A DNA stretch of 64,000 bases from SCGC-AG-212-J23 sp035762345 (GCA_035762345.1 DASTPE010000107.1:1-64000); one strand, 5' to 3'; shown: positions 1 through 7,827, counted from the stretch's first letter. The notes: generated from the letters alone by a model not told the origin. Numbers and translations are program-made.

Positions 1-382
1 GGTTGATATCGGCGTTGAAGTTGAGAGAGAGCTTGCCGTCGTGGATCGTCCAGCCGTTTTCCGGATCCACGTCGAAGAGGCGGCCCTTCTCGGCCACGCC
101 CCAGGAGCAGAAGCCGCCGTACTGCGGCGCGTAGCTCGCCGGGCTCGCTTTGAACGCGTCGCGGTTTTCGGCGGAGGAGAAGTGCCAGGTCACGCCGCCG
201 TAGTCGGCGCTGAAGCGCTCGCTGCCCTTCACCGACTTTCCGACCTTGAAGTACGCGACCGGGTCGTAACCCTTGATGCCGATGTTGGCGTAGGTGCTGT
301 TGTATTCCCCGCCGGCATGCAGCTGAGCGTTGGCTGATGCAGCGGCGAGGCAGAGTGCAAGTCCAAACCAAATCTGTTTCAC
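1..382 (-). CDS. YHS domain-containing secreted protein (partial)
   Basis: This reverse-strand gene is cut by the window start. Translation from GTG at 382 gives a signal peptide (about residues 1-21, ending ASANAQ) and then a YHS-type domain with the hallmark stretches GYDPVAYF, WHFSSAENRDAF and YGGFCSWG. YHS domains are small, often metal-related modules, and stand-alone exported versions of about 150 residues are common in proteobacteria. About 127 codons are visible, so only the C-terminus is missing. It diverges from the LysR gene at 496, so that regulator may control it. The exact role is not known. Confidence 0.85.
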   Translation of the reverse strand, partial: MKQIWFGLALCLAAASANAQLHAGGEYNSTYANIGIKGYDPVAYFKVGKSVKGSERFSADYGGVTWHFSSAENRDAFKASPASYAPQYGGFCSWGVAEKGRLFDVDPENGWTIHDGKLSLNFNADIN

Positions 383-457
383 GATTGCGTTCCTTTTGGT
401 GAAAGTTGGAAGTACGCATCGTCGTTCATACGCATCACAAAATAAATGGCCGACAAC

Positions 458-469
458 GCAATAGATTGC
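458..469. promoter_or_regulatory. Candidate LysR-type operator
   Basis: A perfect inverted repeat, GCAAT-AG-ATTGC, lies in the 113-bp divergent region between the YHS gene and the LysR gene, 27 bases before the LysR start. LysR proteins bind short dyads in such positions. Seen: the dyad. Inferred: the binding. Confidence 0.35.
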
Positions 470-495
470 TTCGCTTCGCGGAGTAATATGCGCGC

Positions 496-1377
496 ATGGA
501 CAAGCTGCGCGCCATGGAAACCTTCGTCCGCATCGTCGAGCGCGGCAGCCTCACCGCTGCGGCCGATGCGCTGGACACCTCGCTGCCGTCGGTGGTCCGC
601 GGGCTCGCCGCGCTCGAAGCCGAGCTCGACGTGCGCCTCCTCAACCGCACCACGCGGCGCATCGCGCTCACCGACGAGGGACGCGAATACTACGAGCGCT
701 GCAGGCGCGTGCTGGCCGAGGTGGACGAAGCGGAGGCGGTGCTTTCCGCGCGGCGCGCGGCACCAAAGGGCCGGCTGCGCGTCACCGCACCGGTGATGTT
801 CGGGCGGATGCACGTGGCGCCGGTGGCGAACGAGCTTCTCGCCCGGCACGCGGCGCTCGAGCTCGAGCTCGTGCTCCTGGACCGGGTGGTCGATCTGCTG
901 GAAGAAGGCGTAGACGTCGCGGTACGCATCGGCCGGCTGCCGGACTCCTCGCTCGTCGCCGTGCCGGTCGGCCACACGCGGCGCGTGCTCTGCGCGAGCC
1001 CGGCGTACCTGAAGCGCGCCGGCACCCCCAAGTCGAGCGCCGATCTCGCGCCCCATCGCTTCGTGAGCTTTACCGGCCTCGCGCCGGCGCAGGAAGGCAA
1101 GCCCGTCCTCGCCAGCAACCAGATCGATGTCGCGCTCGACGCGTGCCTCGCCGGCGTCGGCATCGGCGAGTTCCTCTGCTACCAGGTGCAAGCCCTGCTC
1201 GCCGCCGGCAGGCTCAAGCGGGTGCCCGCCGACCCGGAGCCCACGGCGCTGCCGATCCAGGTCGTCTATCCGCACGCCCGCCTGCTGTCTACGAACCTGC
1301 GCGCCTTCGTCGACTGGACCGTGCCGCGGCTCCGCCGCCGCCTGGCGCAGGCGCCACGCGACCAAGGCACGAGATAA
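496..1377 (+). CDS. LysR-family transcriptional regulator
   Basis: A 293-residue protein of normal LysR length. Residues 1-60 form the winged helix-turn-helix (METFVRIVERGSLTAAA followed by SVVRGLAALEAELDVRLLNR). The rest is the effector-binding domain, with the usual RLRVTAPVMFG entry and PYLKRAG-like region. ATG at 496 is chosen because the HTH starts at once, and a second in-frame ATG lies six codons on. It is divergent from the YHS gene and 12 bases upstream of the LysE exporter gene, so it probably controls one or both. The ligand is unknown; many such local regulators of LysE-type exporters sense an amino acid or a drug-like amphiphile. Confidence 0.93.
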   Translation: MDKLRAMETFVRIVERGSLTAAADALDTSLPSVVRGLAALEAELDVRLLNRTTRRIALTDEGREYYERCRRVLAEVDEAEAVLSARRAAPKGRLRVTAPVMFGRMHVAPVANELLARHAALELELVLLDRVVDLLEEGVDVAVRIGRLPDSSLVAVPVGHTRRVLCASPAYLKRAGTPKSSADLAPHRFVSFTGLAPAQEGKPVLASNQIDVALDACLAGVGIGEFLCYQVQALLAAGRLKRVPADPEPTALPIQVVYPHARLLSTNLRAFVDWTVPRLRRRLAQAPRDQGTR

Positions 1378-1389
1378 GCTGGCGGCAGG

Positions 1390-2016
1390 ATGGCCTTCGA
1401 GACCTGGCTCGCCTTCGCCGCCGCCTCGGCGGTGCTGCTCGTCATCCCAGGCCCGACCATCCTGACCGTAATCAGCTACTCGGTGGCCCACGGCGGGCGG
1501 GCGAATGCCCCCCTGGTGGCCGCGGTCGCGCTTGGCGACTCCACGGCTCTGGTGCTCTCCCTGCTTGGCTTGGGAGCACTCCTTGCCGCTTCGGCATTCG
1601 CCTTCACGCTGGTCAAGCTGGCGGGCGGGCTCTATCTCATTTACCTTGGCATCAAGCTCCTTCGGAGCGGCGTGTCCCCTGCCAATCTGGGCGCGCCGCA
1701 GGCGCCCGAATCGCGCTGGAAACTCTTCCGGAACACATACATAGTCACCGCGCTCAACCCCAAGGGGATTGTCTTCTTTGTCGCCTTCCTGCCCCAATTC
1801 ATCAACCCCGTCGGCGACGTGCCGCGGCAGCTCTGGCTGCTGGCGATCACCTTCGTGGTGATGGCGACGCTCAACGCTACGCTCTACGCGGCCTTCGCGG
1901 CCTCTGCGCGGCGGCTGCTCGCCTCCGAGCGAGCCCAGCGGCGCTTCAACCTCGCCGGGGGTGCGCTCCTTTCGGCGGCGGGCGCGTGGGCGCTGCTCGC
2001 CAAGCGGCAGGTATAG
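1390..2016 (+). CDS. LysE/RhtB-family amino acid exporter
   Basis: A 208-residue inner-membrane protein with about six hydrophobic segments. It opens with the family pattern AVLLVIPGPTILTVI and carries the conserved LYLIYLGIKLLRS and ALNPKGIVFFVAFLPQFI stretches. LysE/RhtB proteins export amino acids or homoserine lactone-like compounds by proton antiport. It starts 12 bases after the LysR stop and probably shares its transcript. The substrate cannot be told from sequence. Confidence 0.93.
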   Translation: MAFETWLAFAAASAVLLVIPGPTILTVISYSVAHGGRANAPLVAAVALGDSTALVLSLLGLGALLAASAFAFTLVKLAGGLYLIYLGIKLLRSGVSPANLGAPQAPESRWKLFRNTYIVTALNPKGIVFFVAFLPQFINPVGDVPRQLWLLAITFVVMATLNATLYAAFAASARRLLASERAQRRFNLAGGALLSAAGAWALLAKRQV

Positions 2017-2095
2017 CGAAACTCTTTTTCAGCTGTAACAAAAGCCTCTCGCAGGCGAAACGAACTGGCCATGGTGCCAACGCTAGGCTTTCGGC

Positions 2096-2602
2096 ATGGC
2101 GCGCGCCGTCCTCCTCGCTCTGGTCCTTCTCGTATGCCGGGCGGCCACGGCCGCCGATCCGCAATGGATCGCAGTCTTCGGCCGGGGCACCGAATCGGAC
2201 GAAACCGACATCTTCCGGCTCGCCTACCGCCACCCCCTGAAGGAAAACGGCGCGTGGTGGAGACCCTCGCACGTCCAGTTCGGCGCGAGCTCGTGGCATG
2301 TCCCCGACGTGCGCGGCCACACGGAACGCTTCGACCTCAATATCAGCGCGATCTGGCGCGGCGACAAATCGTGGGGCTACTGGGAAGCTGGCTTCGGCGG
2401 CTACCTGCTCAGCAAGACGATCAATAACGACGAGAACCGCCTGCCCTCGGCGTTCGAGTTCGGCTCGCACCTCGGCGCGGGGCTGCGCCTCGCGAAGAAC
2501 CACACCCTCGGCGTCGCGATCCAGCACCTCTCGAACGCCGGCATCAAGCAGCCGAACGGAGGCATTAACCTCGTCCTCCTTCAGTACACGCTCGTCCGCT
2601 AG
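2096..2602 (+). CDS. PagL-like lipid A 3-O-deacylase (acyloxyacyl hydrolase family)
   Basis: A 168-residue outer-membrane barrel protein with a signal peptide ending near ATAAD (about residue 20). PagL removes the 3-O acyl chain of lipid A in the outer membrane. The C-terminal hallmark IQHLSNAGIKQPNGG is present: His144 and Ser146 match the catalytic His and Ser of PagL. The position that would hold the catalytic Glu, twelve residues after the Ser, is Asn158 here, which is odd. Length and the final aromatic-rich strand (LVLLQYTLVR) fit the family. The gene ends 4 bases into the convergent VOC gene. The family call is firm; catalytic activity is less certain. Confidence 0.85.
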   Translation: MARAVLLALVLLVCRAATAADPQWIAVFGRGTESDETDIFRLAYRHPLKENGAWWRPSHVQFGASSWHVPDVRGHTERFDLNISAIWRGDKSWGYWEAGFGGYLLSKTINNDENRLPSAFEFGSHLGAGLRLAKNHTLGVAIQHLSNAGIKQPNGGINLVLLQYTLVR

Positions 2603-2970
2603 AAATACGGCCGGGTGTGGATCTCGAGGAAGTGGCCGGAGGGGTCTAGGAAGTAGACCCCGCGCCCGCCGTTCCAGGTGTAGACCTCGCCGGGCTTCTC
2701 ACGCGCGGGATCGCCCCAGTAGTCAAGCTTGCGCTCCTTGATGCGGCCAAAGATCTGGTCGAACTCCGCTTCGCTCACGAGAAAGGCGTAGTGCTGCGAC
2801 ACGATGTCGCCCTCGTCGTCGCAAAAATCGAGCGCGACGCCGTTCTCGAGCTGCACCGACATGAACGGGCCGAACGCCACTGCGGGCGGCAGCCCGAAAA
2901 GCTCGGTCAGGAACGCCGCCGAGGCGCGTTTGTCGCGCGTCGAGACAATCGTGTGATTGAAGGTGATCAG
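2599..2970 (-). CDS. VOC/glyoxalase-fold protein, probable CTG start
   Basis: A small vicinal-oxygen-chelate protein of about 123 residues. The start of the fold (ITFNHTIVSTRDKRASAAFL, with a likely metal-ligand His) lies upstream of every ATG, GTG or TTG in this frame. The only suitable codon is CTG at 2970-2968, which overlaps the TGA of the upstream response regulator as CTGA. The C-terminal FLDPSGHFLEIHTRPY carries the conserved metal-ligand Glu. A GTG at 2880 would delete the first strand and helix, so I reject it. VOC proteins include glyoxalases, dioxygenases and resistance proteins; the substrate is unknown. It is translationally coupled to the regulator. Confidence 0.8.
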   Translation of the reverse strand: MITFNHTIVSTRDKRASAAFLTELFGLPPAVAFGPFMSVQLENGVALDFCDDEGDIVSQHYAFLVSEAEFDQIFGRIKERKLDYWGDPAREKPGEVYTWNGGRGVYFLDPSGHFLEIHTRPYF

Positions 2971-3716
2971 TAGACCGTTTCGACCGGCATGCCGAACAAG
3001 TAGCCCGCGCCGCGCTCGGTGCGGATGTAGCGCGGCTCGGCCGGGTCCTTCTCGATCTTGCGGCGCAGCCGCATGATCTGCACGTCGACCGAGCGGTTGT
3101 AGACCTCGTCGTTGTTCAGGCGCGAGAGGTCGATGAGCTGGTCGCGCGTCAGGATGCGCTGCGGCGAGCCGAGCAGCACGACGAGCAGGCTGAATTCGCC
3201 GTTCGAGAGCGGCACGGGGCGCCCGTCGGGCGCGGCGAGCCGGCGGGTGTTGAGGTTGAGCTCCCAGCCGTCGAAGCGGTAGGCGCGGATGCCCTCGGGC
3301 CGCCCCTGGCGCACCTCGGCGCGGCGGCGGCGCAGGATGGTGCGGATACGCGCGAGAAGCTCGCGCGGGCTGAAGGGCTTGGTGAGGTAGTCGTCTGCGC
3401 CGAGCTCGAGGCCCATCACCCGGTCGGCCTCCTCGGAGCGGCCGGTGAGCATGATGATCGGGATTGCCGACTCGTCGCGCAGAGCTCGCGCGAGCGCCAT
3501 GCCGTCCTCGGACTTGAGCTTGAGGTCGAGCACGATGAGGTCCACCACCTGCTGGGAGATCACCTCGTGCATCGCGCGCCCGTCGGCGACGGTGGTGACG
3601 CGCATGTCGTTCTGACCGAGGTATTCCGCGATCAGATCGCGGATCATCGGGTCGTCGTCCACGGCAAGCACGTGCGGGAGCGCCGCTTGCGGGGAAGCCT
3701 GGGGTTGCAAATTCAT
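2967..3716 (-). CDS. OmpR/PhoB-family response regulator
   Basis: Receiver domain at about residues 15-125 (acidic pair in AVDDDPMIRD, phospho-Asp in LIVLDLKL, Thr in IIMLTGR, Lys in DDYLTKPFSP). A C-terminal winged-helix DNA-binding domain follows (about 145-245; SVDVQIMRLRRKIEKD and RTERGAGYLFG). I use ATG at 3716; a TTG four codons upstream is the alternative. It is divergent from a stand-alone receiver and a hybrid histidine kinase, the likely partner. Two dyads in the divergent region could be its operators. The VOC gene overlaps its stop. Confidence 0.93.
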   Translation of the reverse strand: MNLQPQASPQAALPHVLAVDDDPMIRDLIAEYLGQNDMRVTTVADGRAMHEVISQQVVDLIVLDLKLKSEDGMALARALRDESAIPIIMLTGRSEEADRVMGLELGADDYLTKPFSPRELLARIRTILRRRRAEVRQGRPEGIRAYRFDGWELNLNTRRLAAPDGRPVPLSNGEFSLLVVLLGSPQRILTRDQLIDLSRLNNDEVYNRSVDVQIMRLRRKIEKDPAEPRYIRTERGAGYLFGMPVETVY

Positions 3717-3761
3717 GATTTCGCGCAAGGCTTGAAGTCTAGTCAGGCGCCGCCCGACGCC

Positions 3762-3802
3762 GTTACACCTGTAACCTGTGGCGGCGCTGGATGTAAATTA
3801 CA
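3762..3802. promoter_or_regulatory. Two candidate operator dyads in the divergent regulator region
   Basis: Two perfect inverted repeats lie between the divergent regulators: GTTACA-CC-TGTAAC at 3762-3775 and TGTAA-A-TTACA at 3792-3802, with centres about 28 bases apart. Both carry the TGTAA/TTACA half-site. This fits autoregulation by the OmpR-type protein encoded to the left. Seen: the dyads. Inferred: who binds them. Confidence 0.45.
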
Positions 3803-3830
3803 CGCAATTGGCATCGGGTGAAATGGGCGC

Positions 3831-4223
3831 TTGAGCGACAAGGGAAAACCCCGCGAGATCCTGGTCATAGACGACGACCGGATCATGCGCGACCTGATGA
3901 CCGACTGGCTGGAGGCGGCGGGCTATGCCGTCCACAAGGCGACCGACTGCAACGCCGCCTGCGTGGCCCTAGAGCGGGGGCCGGCGTTGGTCGTAAGCGA
4001 CATGTGGATGCCCGGCCCTTGCGGTGCCGAAGCCATCCGTTGGATGCGCGAAAGGCACCCTGGGCTGCAACTCATTGCCGTTTCCGGGCATTTCGGTTCA
4101 GGCCAAGGCTGCAGCGAGCAGGACGCTCTCGGCGCGGGCGCCGCGCGAGCGCTCGCCAAGCCCGTCAAGCGCGCCGAGCTTCTTGCCGCCGTCGCCGATC
4201 TTATCGGCCCGCCTGCGAAGTAG
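3831..4223 (+). CDS. Stand-alone receiver-domain response regulator
   Basis: A 130-residue protein that is only a receiver domain. It has the acidic pair in LVIDDDRIMRD, phospho-Asp in VVSDMWMPG, Ser in place of the usual Thr in IAVSGHF, and Lys in LAKPVK. There is no output domain. The start is TTG at 3831, because the next Met would remove the first strand. It ends 10 bases before the hybrid kinase gene with AGGAAAAAGGGG between, so the two are one operon. It may act as a phosphate relay or sink for that kinase, or as a protein-interaction switch. Confidence 0.88.
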   Translation: MSDKGKPREILVIDDDRIMRDLMTDWLEAAGYAVHKATDCNAACVALERGPALVVSDMWMPGPCGAEAIRWMRERHPGLQLIAVSGHFGSGQGCSEQDALGAGAARALAKPVKRAELLAAVADLIGPPAK

Positions 4224-4233
4224 GAAAAAGGGG

Positions 4234-6723
4234 ATGCCGACGGCCCGCATCCGTTCGGCGCTTTCGCGGATCCCGCTTGGCCGTGCGCTGATCGCGCTCG
4301 GCCTGGTGCTCGTCGGCATCAACATCGGCGCCGCCATCTGGGATGTGCGTTCGGCTTACGACCGCACCGAGCGCCGGGCGCTGCGCGACTACGCGAACAT
4401 GACGCGGCTGCTAGCCGAGCAGACTGCCGCTTCCATGGACGCGGTCGACCTCATCCTGCGCGACGCGGTGCGCACCGGGCGTGCGCCCCAGGTCGCCGAA
4501 GTGCTCACCCGGGTGGGCGATGAGCTGCTGCGCGTGCCCCAAATCGGCGCCATGACAGTCCTCGACGCCAAAGGCGAGGTGCTCGCGCGCTCGAGCCAGA
4601 CCCCGGCGTTCGACCCCGACCTCGCCGAGCGCCCGTTCTTCACTGCGCACCGCGACGGTCCCCCGGACCTCTTGCACCTGAGCCAGCCCTATCGCGTGGC
4701 TCCGGGCGGTCAATGGCGCTTCGTGCTTTCGCGGCGCCTGTCCGATGCCGACGGCAGGTTCGACGGCGTGGTGGCGGCAGCGATCGAGGTCGAGGCCTTC
4801 GACCGCCTCTACCGCACCATCGACCTCGACGACGGCGCCTTCATCACCCTGCTTGCGAGCAACGGCACGCTCCTCACCAGGATTCCCGACGCAGGAACAA
4901 TTCGCGGGCGCAAGTTTCCACCAGGGGTGATGATGGCCGGAGTAGACCGCGACGGTCGCTTCGAAGGATGGACCACGAGCCCGGTCAGCGGGGAGCACGT
5001 GCTGCTCGCGGCGCACTCGGTGCGCGGATTCCCGCTGCTGGTGGCGAGCGGCAGCAACGAGGCCGCGGTGCTCGCGCCCTGGCGCGACGAAGCGTGGCTG
5101 GTGTTCGACCGCACGCTCCTCACCTCGGCGGCGATGCTCGCGCTGATCGGGCTCGCGGCCTGGGGACTCGCGCGCCGCGAGCGCGCGCTCGCGCGCAGCT
5201 GGCGGCGCTACCAGTCGATGATCGAGCATAGCTCCGACGCCCTTATCCTTTCGCGTCCCACGAAAGGCGGCATCGTCTATGCCAGCCCCGCGATCGAGCG
5301 CCTGCTCGGCTACCGGATAGAGGAGTTGCAGGGCCGCGAGGTGATGAATTACATCCACCCGGAGTACCTGGACATCGCGACGAAGGCGCGCGCCGATCTC
5401 CTGCGCTCGCCGGGCAAGGTTTCGGTCGACGAGGTGAAGATGGTGCACAAGGACGGCTCGTGGCGCTGGATCGAGCTCACGCGCTCGAACCTGCTGGAAG
5501 AGCCGAGCGTGCGCGCGGTGGTGTTCAACTTTCGCGACATCACCGAGCGCAAGCAGGCCGAGGCCGAGCGCTCGAGGCTCGAGAGCCGGCTGCGCCAGGC
5601 CGAAAAGCTCGAGGCCGTCGGGCGCCTCGCCGGAGGCATCGCGCACGATTTCAATAACATCCTCGGCGGCATCCTCGGCTACGCCGAGATGCTCGCGGAG
5701 AACGCGCCCCCCGACTCGCCGCTCAAGCGCTACGCCGACAACGTGCTCACCGGTGCCAACCGCGCGAGCGGCCTCGTTGAGCAGATCCTCTCCTACAGCC
5801 GCAGCCAGCGCGGTAAGCGCGCGCCGGTGGAGCTGCGGCGCATCGTCGCGGAGACGCTCGAGCTTGTACGCGGCTCGCTGCCGCACGGCATCACGCTGGA
5901 AGTGGAATGGCCCGAGAACGAGGTCTTCGTGGTCGGCGATTCCACACAGCTGCACCAGGTGACGATGAACCTTTGCACGAACGCCTGCCATGCCATGGAG
6001 AAAGGCGGCGTGCTCAAGATCGTCCTCGACACCGAGAGCCTGACGGCGGACCGCACGCTCGCCCACAGCACGCTGCACGCGGGCAACTACGCGCGCCTCA
6101 CGGTCAGCGACACCGGCAGCGGCATGGACGAAGCGACGCTCGCGCGCATTTTCGAGCCGTTCTTCACTACCAAGGAGGTCGGCAAGGGCACCGGGCTCGG
6201 CCTCGCCCTCGTCTATGGCATCGTCACCGATTCGGGCGGCGCCATCGATGTGACGAGCGCGCCGGACCGCGGCTCGAGATTCGTGATGTATCTGCCGCGC
6301 GTGGAGGCGCCGGCGGCGGCCGGGGACCTCGCCGCAGCGCCGGTCGCGCGCGGACGCGGCGAGCGCGTGCTCGTGGTCGACGACGAGGAAGCCCTCGTCG
6401 CGGTGACCTCCGAAGTGCTGAAGCGTTTTGGCTATGAGCCCGTGGGATGCTCCGACGGCGAGGCTGCGCTCGCCGCCTTCGAGAGCAACAAGATCGACGC
6501 GGTGATCGCCGACGAGGTGATGCCGGGCCTTTCAGGCACCCAGCTCGCCCGAGCGCTGCGCCGGCGGCGCGCCGACCTGCCGATCGTGCTGGTGAGCGGC
6601 TATACCGGCCCGATGCTTTCCGAGCGTGCGCTTGCCGCCGGGGTCACCGAGATCCTCAAGAAGCCGGTGCAGTCGCGCGACATCGCCTCCGCGCTCGCTC
6701 GCATCCTGCGCCGCGCCGCTTGA
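4234..6723 (+). CDS. Hybrid sensor histidine kinase with Cache-like sensor, PAS and receiver
   Basis: An 829-residue membrane kinase. TM1 is at about residues 16-36 and TM2 at about 294-313; they flank a periplasmic region with Cache-like features (MTRLLAEQTAASMDAVD, RPFFTAHRDG). PAS/PAC follows at about 325-442 (IERLLGYRIEELQG, FRDITERKQAE). The HisKA phospho-acceptor is His471 in GGIAHDFNN. HATPase motifs are NLCTNACHAM, DTGSGMD and GTGLGLALVYG. A receiver domain fills the C-terminus, with Asp760 in IADEVMPG. There is no HPt domain, so the neighbouring regulators may complete a relay. The ATG at 4234 follows a strong purine tract; an open frame upstream overlaps the receiver gene and is not coding. 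The signal sensed is unknown. Confidence 0.93.
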   Translation: MPTARIRSALSRIPLGRALIALGLVLVGINIGAAIWDVRSAYDRTERRALRDYANMTRLLAEQTAASMDAVDLILRDAVRTGRAPQVAEVLTRVGDELLRVPQIGAMTVLDAKGEVLARSSQTPAFDPDLAERPFFTAHRDGPPDLLHLSQPYRVAPGGQWRFVLSRRLSDADGRFDGVVAAAIEVEAFDRLYRTIDLDDGAFITLLASNGTLLTRIPDAGTIRGRKFPPGVMMAGVDRDGRFEGWTTSPVSGEHVLLAAHSVRGFPLLVASGSNEAAVLAPWRDEAWLVFDRTLLTSAAMLALIGLAAWGLARRERALARSWRRYQSMIEHSSDALILSRPTKGGIVYASPAIERLLGYRIEELQGREVMNYIHPEYLDIATKARADLLRSPGKVSVDEVKMVHKDGSWRWIELTRSNLLEEPSVRAVVFNFRDITERKQAEAERSRLESRLRQAEKLEAVGRLAGGIAHDFNNILGGILGYAEMLAENAPPDSPLKRYADNVLTGANRASGLVEQILSYSRSQRGKRAPVELRRIVAETLELVRGSLPHGITLEVEWPENEVFVVGDSTQLHQVTMNLCTNACHAMEKGGVLKIVLDTESLTADRTLAHSTLHAGNYARLTVSDTGSGMDEATLARIFEPFFTTKEVGKGTGLGLALVYGIVTDSGGAIDVTSAPDRGSRFVMYLPRVEAPAAAGDLAAAPVARGRGERVLVVDDEEALVAVTSEVLKRFGYEPVGCSDGEAALAAFESNKIDAVIADEVMPGLSGTQLARALRRRRADLPIVLVSGYTGPMLSERALAAGVTEILKKPVQSRDIASALARILRRAA

Positions 6724-6792
6724 ATTCGGGGTCAGGGTCGAAATTCGTTTTTGCGTACGCAAAAACCGAATTTCGACCCTGACCCCGAATTC
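6722..6792. repeat. Palindromic repeat copy 1 (about 70-bp inverted repeat)
   Basis: A near-perfect palindrome. The arms read GAATTCGGGGTCAGGGTCG and continue AAATTCG, with one unpaired base between arms; the centre is TTTTTGC-GTAC-GCAAAAA. It begins on the TGA stop of the kinase gene. Related copies lie at 15728-15793, 33276-33345 and 59197-59214 plus 60532-60593. It could act as a terminator hairpin in both directions or be a REP/MITE-type element moved in trans. Confidence 0.9.
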
Positions 6793-6807
6793 GTTTCAGG
6801 TGAAACG
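6792..6807. promoter_or_regulatory. 16-bp palindrome resembling a degenerate parS/operator
   Basis: CGTTTCA-GG-TGAAACG, with 7-base arms, directly abuts repeat copy 1. It matches 13 of 16 bases of the ParB site TGTTTCACGTGAAACA as I recall it, but the central CACGTG is broken. It is not clearly a functional parS and may be an operator for downstream genes. Confidence 0.3.
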
Positions 6808-6978
6808 TTCCGGCCCGGAATGGAAACCGGCGTGCCTTAGAGACCGCGCATCCTGATCCCATGTTCCAATCCGCGCCCAGTCCCGAAGCAACACGCGACC
6901 CGTACGACGGCGTGCCGCTCGGCGTGGAGGCGATGGTTGCCATCCTGCACGGACCCGCCGAAATCGAAAGGAGCCTCG

Positions 6979-7188
6979 ATGAAGATCGACCTGCAACGGG
7001 GCAAGTTCTTGCGCATCCTGGGTGGCGCGGGTAGCACGGTCACCGCGGACGCCGGCTCGGTGTGGGTCACCGAGGAGGCGAGCCCGCGCGATGTCGTGCT
7101 GCGGCCCGGCCAGAGTCTGAAGCTTCACCGGCCCGGGCTAGCCCTGGTCGAGGCGATGAGCGACGCCGCCATTTCGTTCGCTCGCTAG
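6979..7188 (+). CDS. DUF2917-type small protein
   Basis: A 69-residue cupin-like beta-rich protein beginning MKIDLQRGKFLRIL. The pattern GSVWVTEEASPRDVVLRPGQ is typical of DUF2917 proteins, common in betaproteobacteria and of unknown function. ATG at 6979 has a good ribosome site (AAAGGAG, 7 bases upstream); an open frame extending 14 codons upstream lacks one. There is no signal peptide. It is followed by two small lipoprotein genes, with 137 bases to the first. Confidence 0.75.
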   Translation: MKIDLQRGKFLRILGGAGSTVTADAGSVWVTEEASPRDVVLRPGQSLKLHRPGLALVEAMSDAAISFAR

Positions 7189-7281
7189 GAAATTTATTCC
7201 CGCCATCTGCCGCCTGCGGCATTGCAGGCGTAATTGCAGCCGCTCGCGCCGTAACGGCCGCGCAACCGCTGGCGGCGAAAC

Positions 7282-7320
7282 TGTTCCCTGCAGGAGACTC
7301 ACTTCTCACTGAAGGGAACA
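7282..7320 (+). promoter_or_regulatory. Hairpin covering the ribosome site of the lipoprotein gene
   Basis: TGTTCCCT (7282-7289) pairs perfectly with AGGGAACA (7313-7320). The 3' arm contains the AGGGA Shine-Dalgarno of the ATG at 7326. Such pairing can reduce translation until the stem opens. Another hairpin, GCCTGC...GCAGGC, lies upstream near 7212-7229. Confidence 0.45.
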
Positions 7321-7325
7321 CGAAG

Positions 7326-7484
7326 ATGAAACGCCTAATTCTTACTCTCGCTTTGGCAGCGATCGCGGTTTCCGGTTGTGCGCATTTGCAAGAGGCTGCT
7401 TATGGCGGCGCGAGCGCCGTAGAGGGGCAGAACCCTTCGCCTTATCCGAAGACCTACAGCAACGACCACTACTACCCGCTATGA
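7326..7484 (+). CDS. Small predicted lipoprotein
   Basis: A 52-residue protein with a lipoprotein signal peptide: MKRLILTLALAAIAVSGC, with the lipobox VSGC placing the lipidated Cys at residue 18. The mature part is about 35 residues, rich in Tyr, Pro and Asn, ending NDHYYPL. The ATG follows AAGGGAAC. Its TGA overlaps the ATG of the next lipoprotein gene (ATGA), so the two are coupled. No family is recognised; the role is probably in the cell envelope. Confidence 0.75.
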   Translation: MKRLILTLALAAIAVSGCAHLQEAAYGGASAVEGQNPSPYPKTYSNDHYYPL

Positions 7485-7771
7485 GATCGATCGCGCTCGC
7501 CGCGCTCCTCGCTCTTGCCGGCTGCCAGCTACAGGAACCGACCCTGCCCGGCACCGTGGTTAGCGTGGTCGCCATCGAGCGCGCGGAGCCCGAGAACGAG
7601 GAATCGCCGAAGTACTACGAGGATCCGCTCGTGCCCGAGGTCGCCTGGCAGGTCGAAGTGCGACTCAAGGACGGTAGTGCGGTAACCGTCACGCACGAAG
7701 GCCCACGCCGTTACGAGCCGGGCGAGCGCGTACGGGTGCTACGCGACCCGGAGGGCGCGTTACTTTTGTAA
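7481..7771 (+). CDS. Small predicted lipoprotein
   Basis: A 96-residue protein starting in the ATGA overlap with the preceding lipoprotein gene. Signal peptide MRSIALAALLALAGC has the lipobox LAGC (lipid Cys at residue 15). The mature part is acidic, then beta-rich (VAWQVEVRLKDGSAVTVTH and GERVRVLRDPEGALLL). This resembles the small OB/SlyB-like outer-membrane lipoproteins of betaproteobacteria in length and style, but no named family is certain. Coupling with the 52-residue lipoprotein suggests joint function. Confidence 0.75.
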   Translation: MRSIALAALLALAGCQLQEPTLPGTVVSVVAIERAEPENEESPKYYEDPLVPEVAWQVEVRLKDGSAVTVTHEGPRRYEPGERVRVLRDPEGALLL

Positions 7772-7827
7772 CAATTGGGGGGCCCGGCGAAATAACCCGG
7801 AAATCCTTCCCGCCCATACTGGCTGCA

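Noticed and set aside
41..337. Forward-strand open frame over the YHS gene
   Set aside because: It is antisense to a clear YHS domain and has no domain or ribosome site of its own; a GC-rich shadow.
379..1797. Long reverse-strand frame (472 codons) across the LysR and LysE genes
   Set aside because: Both forward genes have complete domains; the reverse frame is low-complexity and Arg/Ala-rich.
4024..4233. N-terminal extension of the hybrid kinase
   Set aside because: The extra 70 codons lie inside the receiver gene and have no domain; ATG 4234 has a strong ribosome site.
6861..7034. Small forward frame beginning MFQSAPSPEATRDPYDG
   Set aside because: It has no good ribosome site and runs over the start of the well-supported DUF2917 gene.
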